From positions 620,001 through 684,000 of the forward strand of contig NZ_JAIOUO010000002.1 of NCBI RefSeq assembly GCF_019931195.1: a stretch of 64,000 nucleotides of DNA. The letters run 5' to 3'. The notes beneath the pieces are model-generated. The model saw nothing but the letters and a program-made list of their open reading frames with translations. It was not told where the DNA came from and ran no database searches. Made by a program: the position numbers and the translations under genes. The DNA comes from Marinobacter sp. F4216. Its GTDB lineage: Bacteria; Pseudomonadota; Gammaproteobacteria; Pseudomonadales; Oleiphilaceae. Numbering within the stretch: position 1 is the stretch's first letter; each line of letters opens with the position of its first letter. This document shows positions 57,457-64,000 of the stretch, piece after piece.

Positions 57457-58447
57457 AGTCGCTAACCTCCTTGGCGAAACCGGCGTTTTTCGCTTGTGCT
57501 GTGCTCCGTCTGTACCAGTTTTCATGATTCACCGGGTTGCGACAGACGGTACAAAGGCGCCAGGAAGGCTGTCGTTAAACACGTTACGGCATCACTTGAG
57601 CTACCTGCGGGACAGAAACTATCAGGTGCTTTCAATGGAGGACCTCTGGCGGTTTATCGCTGAAGGGCAGTCCATTCCGTCGAAATCCGTGGTGTTTACC
57701 ATAGATGATGGTTTCGCAGATCACTCGGAGCTAGCCGCAAAAGTATTCGATGAGTTTGGATACGTACTCAATTTTTTTGTCATCACGGGCTTTCTGGACA
57801 AGAAACTGTGGCCCTGGGACGATCAGCTTTCCTACGGCCTGGCGCATTCGGAACGGAAAGAGGTGAAGCTACAGCTTCCCTCGGGTGATTGTTATTCCAT
57901 TGATCTGAATGCGAAGAGTAAAGGCCAGCAGATCCGGGGCCTGCGAGATCGTCTGAAAAAGGAGACTCAAACCAAGGTGTACTCTTGGTTGGAGTCCGAG
58001 TTGTACAAGCAGTTGGATGTTCCTTTTCCAAAAGATATCCCTGAAGACTATTCTCCCATGTCCTGGGATGATGCAAGAACCCTGGTTCGGAACGGGCACG
58101 GCGTATATCCCCATACCCACTCTCACAGGATCCTGGCGTCACTCGAGCCGGGAGAACAGGCATTCGAAATCAGGGAGTCCTTCCGCCGAGTGGAGGATGA
58201 AGTTGGTGGCCCAGTGAGAGTGTTTGCTTATCCAACCGGAAGAAGATCAGATTACGACTCCATCGCTATCGAGTATCTTAAGAAAGCGGGAGTAAACATG
58301 TCGTTCAGCACCATTCCGGGGTATGTAAGGGAAGGCGGAAATCCTTATGAAATTCCAAGATTCTCGTTGCCTGAGGACCATGATCAGTTTAAGCAGATCG
58401 TAAACCGGTTTGAGGCATTTAAGGAGAGGCTTCGGGCGATTAGATAA
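57434..58447 (+). CDS. Second polysaccharide deacetylase (NodB fold)
   Basis: A 337-residue NodB-type protein. VVFTIDDGFADHSEL is the first motif, YPHTHSHRILASL the metal-binding histidines and RVFAYPTGRRSDYDS the third. Between motifs 1 and 2 there is an insertion (about residues 120-205) rich in charged residues. It differs clearly from the deacetylase at 53999 and is closer to carbohydrate esterase 4 proteins found in glycan loci. The two ATGs at 57434 and 57437 lie within the glycosyltransferase gene. It converges with, and overlaps by 8 bases, the ATP-grasp gene on the other strand. Confidence 0.85.
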   Translation: MMKSVALRVANLLGETGVFRLCCAPSVPVFMIHRVATDGTKAPGRLSLNTLRHHLSYLRDRNYQVLSMEDLWRFIAEGQSIPSKSVVFTIDDGFADHSELAAKVFDEFGYVLNFFVITGFLDKKLWPWDDQLSYGLAHSERKEVKLQLPSGDCYSIDLNAKSKGQQIRGLRDRLKKETQTKVYSWLESELYKQLDVPFPKDIPEDYSPMSWDDARTLVRNGHGVYPHTHSHRILASLEPGEQAFEIRESFRRVEDEVGGPVRVFAYPTGRRSDYDSIAIEYLKKAGVNMSFSTIPGYVREGGNPYEIPRFSLPEDHDQFKQIVNRFEAFKERLRAIR

Positions 58448-59609
58448 CTTTGTTTCGAACTATTCTGAATACTCGTAATGCGGTGTTTTTCATCGTATCC
58501 CAGGAATACTTGAATGCCGGAACCGGGTCTCTCCAATAGAAAAGAGCGCCAACCCGTTGACGTCTTAATAGACCGAGATAAAGCCATGCGATCGCAAGAA
58601 TATTCTCGCGATTCTCCAATCTGGCGATAAGGTCACCCAAAAAATTCCAGTAAATCCGATTATTTTTCTGAGGTTGAAAATCAACCGAATCACCATTCGC
58701 AATCCTGGCGGATGCCAGCACATTATTGATTCCACAACGGGTGTCGAACCAATTACACATTCCGAGGCGGGGATTCGTTTCGATGTAGTAGTACTTCCCG
58801 GATGACGGATCCCTTTTGAATTCGATCATAGCGGGTCCCGTATAGCCAAGGGCTCTCCCGATGCGTTCGCATTCTTCCCGCAGAGTCTGGTTGTCGCGGC
58901 TGATAGCGAGCGACGTGACGCCGTAGTGGGAAGGCATCGTGCCGAGCCGGTTAAATACAAAACAAGAGCTTAAATTCTGGTTCAGATCAAAAGTAACATT
59001 GCAGACCCAGAGATTGTTATCGTCGCCAGGGATGATTTCTTGGGCGATAAATTTGTCCAGCTGGCCCTTGAACTTTTCTCTGAATTCATCTGCCGCCTCC
59101 GGACTATCCAGAACTAGGTTCTTTGAACCCAGTGCTTCGTATTCGCGAAAGGATCGCGGTTTGACGAGAACCGGAAAGGATTCCGGGGGGGCGCTTTCCA
59201 GGTCGTAATAGGTCTTGGGCAACGTTACTCCGCCGGAATCCATGACCTGACACTCCTGCCTCTTGTCATTGAGAATGTTCGTGGCTTCCGATGTCGGACC
59301 GATAAGGTGGTGAGCTGAATACCCGCTGTCTTTCAGTTGCCCAATCAGTTCTGCGGACGAGTCTGAGCAAGCCAAGACGACCCCGGGCGCCCCCTCTGTA
59401 CTGCGTATTCGGTCCAGAGCAGGCCTTACCTCAGAAACCGTGGGATTCAGCGGGATGAGCTGGAAGGGCTTGCTGTATCGGCTATAGGCGGTGAGGTCCT
59501 TCGGGTTGGCCACAAGCGTGTACGTCTTAATCCCCGCATAAACAGCTGATCGTACTGCACCGAGGCCGTTCAACCCGTTTGCAAGAATAATGACGTAGGC
59601 TTGTTCCAT
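58440..59609 (-). CDS. ATP-grasp carboxylate-amine ligase-like protein 1
   Basis: A 389-residue protein with an N-terminal pre-ATP-grasp domain (YVIILANGLNGLGAVRSAVY) and the ATP-grasp core: ILVK-type strand FPVLVKPRSFREY, AQEIIPGDDNNLW, and the metal-binding end YYYIETNPRLGMCNWFDTRCG. The C-terminal 80 residues are hydrophobic/basic, with a helix near LAIAWLYLGLLRRQR. The family includes D-aspartate ligases and carbamoyl-phosphate synthase-like enzymes that join a carboxylate to an amine. The substrate is unknown; modification of the polysaccharide with an amino acid is an inference from context. It forms a two-gene unit with the next gene, 7 bases apart. Confidence 0.8.
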   Translation of the reverse strand: MEQAYVIILANGLNGLGAVRSAVYAGIKTYTLVANPKDLTAYSRYSKPFQLIPLNPTVSEVRPALDRIRSTEGAPGVVLACSDSSAELIGQLKDSGYSAHHLIGPTSEATNILNDKRQECQVMDSGGVTLPKTYYDLESAPPESFPVLVKPRSFREYEALGSKNLVLDSPEAADEFREKFKGQLDKFIAQEIIPGDDNNLWVCNVTFDLNQNLSSCFVFNRLGTMPSHYGVTSLAISRDNQTLREECERIGRALGYTGPAMIEFKRDPSSGKYYYIETNPRLGMCNWFDTRCGINNVLASARIANGDSVDFQPQKNNRIYWNFLGDLIARLENRENILAIAWLYLGLLRRQRVGALFYWRDPVPAFKYSWDTMKNTALRVFRIVRNKVI

Positions 59610-59616
59610 GAAATGA

Positions 59617-60792
59617 TTAGCCTCTCAGCGCCCGGAGGTACTGCTTCAGTTCGAACACGAAGGGTTTAAAATCGCGGCAGCGATTAACTTCGTGGCGTGT
59701 ATTGAAGCCAGGCTTGAAGAAACGGATGAGTTCAAGAAGTTTGCTCTTTATCGAGTACCTGTTTCTCGGGGATTTAAGGATTATCAGCAATCTGTCCAGG
59801 TCCCCGAGTATCCAGCGCAAACGCCGATATTGGTATTCGACCTTAGGCACTGATTTCCCTGTACTCACCAGGTAAAGCCACCAGGGGAAATCGATACCTG
59901 AATCTACGGCCAGTTGCAGAGACCCCCAGAACCTTGGGTTAACCTCCATCAAGTAACCAAGTCCGTCATTGGATACCCGATACTCAACCATTGCCACACC
60001 GTGCCAGTTCGCCGTCCTGAGCAGCTTTTCTGCTGACTCTCTGAGCCTGTCATCAAGTGGGGCTGATTCGCTCAAAACACTGACACCGCCCGAAGGGGGC
60101 TTTTCACGCAGCCTGCGATGCGAGAAATAGCATACCGGCTCTCCCTGGTTAAACAGCGCAAATACGCCTTGCCCCTCACCCTCGATGAATGACTGGATGG
60201 AGTAGGGGAATTCGAAGAAATCGTTCTGTTTTAGAAGGGAAGCGGCCTGTTCGGCCGACTGCGCTGTCATGACGCGGGTTGAGAAAATTCTATCTGGCAA
60301 CAAGATTCGCGACTTGGCTGGTTTCAAGACGACAGGGTAGGTGTGGATTTTCTCAAGCGCTTGAAGCCCTTCAGCGACGTTGTTGCAAAAGATTGTCTCG
60401 GGAATCGGGATGCCGTGTTCGTCAGCAAACTTGAACAGCTTATTCTTATCGGCAAGTTGTTCCATTGAATCTGCGTCAGGGAAGGGAAGTGTCAGATGGG
60501 GCGGCAACTCCTGTCGATATTTGAGGACTACATAAGTCGTCGCTTCAGATATGGGAAGAATGAAGGAAATCTTCAGGGCTTCGATTTGACGAAGCAGTTC
60601 CTCGAAGAAGAAACGAGGAGATTCAAAAGGGTCGGGGTAAGTAATCGACCTCTGGCAAAACCGAGATAATCCGGCCATACATCGGTCAGTACTGTCACCG
60701 ACTGCTACCCACAATCCCTTTTCTCCAAGGGATCTGACCGCTGCGAGAGAGGCTCTCTGGTTTCCGTCAAGCACCAGAATTCTGGGTTCCAT
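59617..60792 (-). CDS. ATP-grasp carboxylate-amine ligase-like protein 2
   Basis: A 391-residue protein of the same general build as its neighbour. It has the N-terminal ILVLDGNQRASLAAVRSLGE, a central KP motif (TYPVVLKPAKSRILL), FIEGEGQGVFALF and the metal site GLGYLMEVNPRFWGSLQL, followed by a basic C-terminus (about 330-391). This form resembles ATP-grasp proteins found in exopolysaccharide loci. It probably acts first in the pair on the same transcript. The ATG at 60792 starts the domain; the longer frame from 60867 adds 25 unsupported residues. Substrate unknown. Confidence 0.8.
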   Translation of the reverse strand: MEPRILVLDGNQRASLAAVRSLGEKGLWVAVGDSTDRCMAGLSRFCQRSITYPDPFESPRFFFEELLRQIEALKISFILPISEATTYVVLKYRQELPPHLTLPFPDADSMEQLADKNKLFKFADEHGIPIPETIFCNNVAEGLQALEKIHTYPVVLKPAKSRILLPDRIFSTRVMTAQSAEQAASLLKQNDFFEFPYSIQSFIEGEGQGVFALFNQGEPVCYFSHRRLREKPPSGGVSVLSESAPLDDRLRESAEKLLRTANWHGVAMVEYRVSNDGLGYLMEVNPRFWGSLQLAVDSGIDFPWWLYLVSTGKSVPKVEYQYRRLRWILGDLDRLLIILKSPRNRYSIKSKLLELIRFFKPGFNTRHEVNRCRDFKPFVFELKQYLRALRG

Positions 60793-60837
60793 GGATCGCA
60801 ACGTCCTGTGTTTTTCCCTTGCTAAGGCAGCACTTTT

Positions 60838-60867
60838 ATTATCTTTCAAAAATGCTGCAAATTCCAA
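60838..60867 (-). promoter_or_regulatory. Candidate promoter of the ATP-grasp pair
   Basis: On the minus strand TTGGAA (60867-60862) and GATAAT (60843-60838) are spaced by 18 bases, about 45 bases ahead of the start at 60792. Confidence 0.4.
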
Positions 60868-61023
60868 TTAAAGCAATATTCAAGGTTGGCTTCTGAAGGG
60901 ATGTGAGAAAAGGGACTTTTGCTGCTGTCTGCCCTGTTGAAGGTTTTCAGATCTTGGGCGCGACTGCTTTGCCTGAAAAAAATAACGGGCCTGTATCTTC
61001 CTCGTGCGGGTGCAGGATTGGCA

Positions 61024-61051
61024 TGGACAAAGCCCGTAATAAGGCTATATT
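61024..61051 (+). promoter_or_regulatory. Probable promoter of the FkbM methyltransferase gene
   Basis: TGGACA (61024-61029) and TATATT (61046-61051), each matching five of six consensus bases, are spaced by 16. The start of transcription would be near 61058. Confidence 0.6.
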
Positions 61052-61106
61052 GTTCAATGATTAATCAGGATGATCGATTGGCACACGACCAGGAAGGAGC
61101 CTCTGT

Positions 61107-61787
61107 GTGGATGCGCTTAAGAAACTCGCTGCAAGACTGCCGAACAGTTGGCAGGACGAATTAAAACGTATCCACTACGGTGGCCAGATTAAAAAAGGAA
61201 GTTTCGTTGCCGACGAGCCAGAGTACGAAATTCTTGACCAACTGATCAACGATGGCGACTGGGTTATCGACATAGGCGCGAATGTCGGGCATTACACGAA
61301 GAAGTTTTCAGAGCTGGTTGGTCCCACCGGGCGAGTCATTGCATTCGAGCCGGTACCCACAACATTTTCCCTGTTAGCGGCTAACGTCCAGAAGTTTCCT
61401 CTCAAAAATGTTTCTCTTTTCAACGCAGCAGTATCGGACAAGTTGGGTTTGGCTGGTATGGCGGTGCCGGCGTTTTCGACCGGACTGAGTAATTACTATC
61501 GGGCGCATCTTGAGTTTGACAGCGGTACTGGCTTGTCAGTGTTAACGGTTCCGGTGGATGAATTCCTGATAGGCCGAAAAGTTGCCCTGATAAAGATAGA
61601 CGCGGAAGGTCATGAAGCGTTTGTTTTACAGGGAATGCAAAAGCTCATTGAGCGCTGGCGTCCGGTGCTCATTGTTGAAACCGGATCGCAGGAAATCATC
61701 AACGATCTGAAGGGCTTGGGATACGAGTACGAAAAACTGAAAAATTCACCCAATATCCTTTTTAAACCCAGCAATCTGAATAATTAA
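61107..61787 (+). CDS. FkbM-family SAM-dependent methyltransferase
   Basis: A 226-residue methyltransferase. DWVIDIGANVGHYTKKFSEL is the SAM-binding motif I, GRVIAFEPVPTTFSLLAANV motif II, and VALIKIDAEGHEAFVLQGM the FkbM-type acidic motif that follows. FkbM proteins O-methylate sugars or other hydroxyl groups, so methylation of the polysaccharide is plausible. The start is GTG at 61107 with AAGGAG 7 bases ahead. It has its own promoter upstream, diverging from the ATP-grasp pair. Confidence 0.88.
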   Translation: MDALKKLAARLPNSWQDELKRIHYGGQIKKGSFVADEPEYEILDQLINDGDWVIDIGANVGHYTKKFSELVGPTGRVIAFEPVPTTFSLLAANVQKFPLKNVSLFNAAVSDKLGLAGMAVPAFSTGLSNYYRAHLEFDSGTGLSVLTVPVDEFLIGRKVALIKIDAEGHEAFVLQGMQKLIERWRPVLIVETGSQEIINDLKGLGYEYEKLKNSPNILFKPSNLNN

Positions 61788-62017
61788 CCACAGGACGGTC
61801 ATGACCTTCAGGAGCGTCCCTTAGGCAGGTCCTTTACTATACTTTGATCAACCTGATAGCCGCGGTAACTGCGACGGTTGGTGAGATAACCCAAAGTATG
61901 CGCTAGCTGTCTTTCGAAAGCTCCTGAGAGCGTTTTCGTAAAGGCTGCTCCTTGGGACTTAATCTTGAAGGTGATTGAGGGATTCGCAGGGGGCATGGAA
62001 GATATGGAGATTGCGTT

Positions 62018-62554
62018 GTGAGTCGGTTTGTCTATGAATATTTCGGATCGAAAAATGGACTCATGCGGTTCATCGGCCACGGGATACTCGCGACGGTTGG
62101 AGCCTACCGACGTTATCCTGCTGCGAAGCCAGATGAAAACCAGCGTCTGGTTTTCATCTGCAGTGGAAACATTTGCCGTAGCCCCTTGGCGGAAGTGTAT
62201 GCAAGGAGCCTGGGACGAGAGGCACGGTCTTGTGGGCTGGACTGTACCGATGGTCATCCAGCGGATCCCAGAGCGAGAAAGTTTGCGGCCGCTAATGGGT
62301 TAAGTCTTGATGATCATGTCACGGTCAATGCGAAGAACTTTGAGTTTCAGGACAGTGATCTGATCGTTGTAATGGAACCCTCCCACATAGATTCTTTTCA
62401 ACGAAGAGTTGGCCCCAGTCATGCTCTGGCCTTGGCCGGCGCGTACTGTTCTCCACCAAATCCCTATATCCATGACCCATTCAACTGCAGCGATGAGTTC
62501 TTTGTTCGGTGTGAACAGAAAGTGATGGAAGCGGTAGGGAAGTTGTGTGAGTAA
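62018..62554 (+). CDS. Low-molecular-weight protein tyrosine phosphatase, N-terminally extended
   Basis: A 178-residue phosphatase with the complete active-site loop ICSGNICRSPLAE (Cys48, Arg54) and the general-acid region YIHDPFNCSDEFF. The typical enzyme begins a few residues before the loop; here about 43 extra residues precede it (MSRFVYEYFGSKNGLMRFIG and following). In polysaccharide loci these enzymes normally dephosphorylate the partner tyrosine kinase. The start is GTG at 62018 with GGAGA about 7 bases upstream. Starting at a later codon would lose the extension but no ATG supports this. It overlaps the next gene by 8 bases. Confidence 0.82.
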   Translation: MSRFVYEYFGSKNGLMRFIGHGILATVGAYRRYPAAKPDENQRLVFICSGNICRSPLAEVYARSLGREARSCGLDCTDGHPADPRARKFAAANGLSLDDHVTVNAKNFEFQDSDLIVVMEPSHIDSFQRRVGPSHALALAGAYCSPPNPYIHDPFNCSDEFFVRCEQKVMEAVGKLCE

Positions 62555-63890
62555 AAAAAAGAAGACGGTTACAATCGACGATTTTTATCAGCTTCGGCTG
62601 ATGAAAATGTGGCGGTATTTTCGAGGCGAGTCCTTCGCCTTTTGGATGATCTGCGGCTACTTTTTCTTTGAGTATGTTCGTCCGCAGTCCATTTATCCGT
62701 GGCTTGATTTCCTGCCTTGGACTCAGCTAACCGTTTTGGGCGCGCTTGTGGGGTGCTTCACCGATAAAACGGTGCGCTGGGTATCCACGCCGATTAATAT
62801 AATGATCATCTTGTTCTTTCTGATCATCCTTTCGTCAAGCTTTTTGGCCTACTGGCCATCGTTGTCATACGAACAGCTCGAGTTTTCCTACACTTGGTTC
62901 ATTATCTATTTTTTAATCATTAATATTGTAAATACGGAGAAGCGATTTTTTATATTTTTATGCATTTTCTTCCTGGCCTCTTTCAAACTCTCATTGTCAC
63001 TCTCCTTAAAATGGGCAGCTCGAGGGTTTTCGTTTACCGATTGGGGGCTAATGGGGCCGAAAGGCTTTTTTCAGAATTCCGGAGAACTTGCTATTCAAAT
63101 GCTGGTTTTTTGGCCGTTGGCCTGGGCATTCGCACACTTCTTGAAGGAAAAAGCGAGTAAAAAGTGGTATTCAATTGTACTACTGATGCCTGTCACGGCG
63201 GTGATGGTTGTTATTGGCGCTAGCTCAAGGGGAGGGCAGGTCGCGCTGTTTCTGCAACTGTTGGTCTTGAACGCGAAGGCGGTATTCAGGCCTCGCGTAC
63301 TGATTTCCTGCATTCTGGCAATGTCCGTTCTCTGGACGATCCTTCCGGACGAACAAAAAGAGCGTTTTGAGAATGCAGGCACTGACAGGACTTCCATTCA
63401 AAGATTTCTCTACTGGGAGCATGGAATAGATATGTTAAATGACCACCCATTCCTAGGTGTGGGGTACTTTAACTTCATCCCATATTACGAACGTGTTTAT
63501 CGAGAAGATATGCTTTATGAATACGCAGAGTTGCCGCACAATATTTTTATACAGGTTGGCGCTGAGCTCGGATATTTGGGGCTATCAGTGTACCTTCTTA
63601 TGTTTGCCTATAGTATTTGGAAAACCAATGCAACGAGAAAGCGGCTGAAAGAAGCGAACGATAAGAGTTTTTTTTATTTTGTTTTCTCCTATTTTAATAT
63701 TTCTCTTTTCGGGATTATATTCGCAGGACAGTTTGTCTCGGTCGTATATTATCCATTTCTCTGGATTCATCTTGCATTGTTTGTTTGCGCGAATAACATC
63801 GTATATCGTGATTCAGTGAAAACCTCTCCAAAAGGAGAGAGGGAGCCTAGTCGAGGCCAAAACTCTGTAGCGTCTATACGATCCGTCTAG
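62547..63890 (+). CDS. O-antigen ligase/polymerase-like membrane protein (Wzy/WaaL superfamily)
   Basis: A 447-residue polytopic membrane protein with about ten to twelve helices from residue 30 on. The large periplasmic loop contains the ligase/polymerase pattern RFLYWEHGIDMLNDHPFLGVGYF and ELPHNIFIQVGAELGYLGL, as in the Wzy_C domain. The early FFFEYVRPQSIYPWL block is shared by a subgroup found in XrtA-type loci. It is a good candidate for the repeat-unit polymerase. The DNA is much richer in A+T than the rest of the window, especially from 62800 on. It overlaps the phosphatase gene by 8 bases and the opposite-strand gene at 63887 by 4. Confidence 0.85.
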   Translation: MSKKKKTVTIDDFYQLRLMKMWRYFRGESFAFWMICGYFFFEYVRPQSIYPWLDFLPWTQLTVLGALVGCFTDKTVRWVSTPINIMIILFFLIILSSSFLAYWPSLSYEQLEFSYTWFIIYFLIINIVNTEKRFFIFLCIFFLASFKLSLSLSLKWAARGFSFTDWGLMGPKGFFQNSGELAIQMLVFWPLAWAFAHFLKEKASKKWYSIVLLMPVTAVMVVIGASSRGGQVALFLQLLVLNAKAVFRPRVLISCILAMSVLWTILPDEQKERFENAGTDRTSIQRFLYWEHGIDMLNDHPFLGVGYFNFIPYYERVYREDMLYEYAELPHNIFIQVGAELGYLGLSVYLLMFAYSIWKTNATRKRLKEANDKSFFYFVFSYFNISLFGIIFAGQFVSVVYYPFLWIHLALFVCANNIVYRDSVKTSPKGEREPSRGQNSVASIRSV

Positions 63891-64000
63891 AGGCTATGGA
63901 TTTCTGAAAAAACTTGAGCTCGTTGTTGTTCCTCTTTGGTGAGGATTTCCTGTTTTAATTCAGAAGCCTCTTTTTTGTATTCATCAATCTTGTCAATCAA
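63887..64000 (-). CDS. C-terminal end of a gene running off the right edge
   Basis: On the minus strand the frame is open from the window edge for 37 codons and ends with TAG at 63889-63887. The peptide is strongly charged and helical (LIDKIDEYKKEASELKQEIL, then TKEEQQRAQVFSEIHSL), a coiled-coil tail. The start and the function lie outside the window. It converges on the membrane protein gene. Confidence 0.7.
   Translation of the reverse strand: MIDKIDEYKKEASELKQEILTKEEQQRAQVFSEIHSL

Noticed and set aside
60919..61164. An 81-codon plus-strand frame before the FkbM methyltransferase gene
   Set aside because: It overlaps the methyltransferase start in another frame, lacks a ribosome-binding site, and the region holds a good promoter instead.

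Overview
The window looks like a chromosomal segment of a marine gammaproteobacterium, most likely Marinobacter or a close relative. This rests on typical gammaproteobacterial gene orders (yebC-ruvC-ruvA-ruvB, ybgC-tolQRAB-pal-cpoB, dapA-bamC-purC, guaB-guaA), on the AcnD/PrpF form of the methylcitrate cycle, and on the protein sequences as I recall them. It was not checked against any database. No rRNA, CRISPR array, insertion sequence or prophage was seen.

Layout. 1-16 kb: murB (cut by the left edge), proS, an Lrp-type regulator diverging from leuA, a cold-shock gene with a long leader, prpE, xseA, the guaB-guaA pair, tadA, galE, ugd and a HIT protein. 16-27 kb: fabR, aspS, the yebC-ruvCAB group and the complete tol-pal operon. 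27-41 kb: two identical tRNA-Lys genes, nadA, a BepA-type protease, a TusA-like protein, a PerM-type permease, bcp, dapA-bamC-purC, a small outer-membrane protein, a UDP-glucuronate epimerase, a pseudouridine synthase, tRNA-Val, an orphan HTH-like protein, galU and an unrecognised outer-membrane protein. 41-47.6 kb: a propionate operon (GntR regulator, prpB, prpC, acnD, prpF) preceded by three copies of a TTGTNNACAA palindrome. 48-64 kb: an exopolysaccharide locus that runs off the right edge.

How the genes work together. galU, galE, ugd and the epimerase at 35.9 kb give UDP-glucose, UDP-galactose, UDP-glucuronate and UDP-galacturonate, which are plausible precursors for the polysaccharide made by the last 16 kb. 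That locus has the composition of exosortase A (XrtA/PEP-CTERM)-associated loci: an EpsB-type priming transferase, export lipoprotein, chain-length protein, CpsD-like ATPase, outer-membrane barrel, polysaccharide deacetylase and FemAB protein in that order. No exosortase or PEP-CTERM protein is present inside the window. Its CpsD-like protein has lost the Walker A lysine and the tyrosine tail. It is followed by an unusual accessory set: a second NodB deacetylase, two tandem ATP-grasp ligases on the opposite strand, an FkbM methyltransferase, an N-terminally extended low-molecular-weight phosphatase and an O-antigen ligase/polymerase-like membrane protein. prpE at 6-8 kb supplies propionyl-CoA to the methylcitrate enzymes encoded 35 kb away.

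The most interesting points are the kinase-dead CpsD-like protein, the tandem ATP-grasp module, the operator triad in front of the propionate operon and a textbook cold-shock promoter with a leader of about 160 nt.
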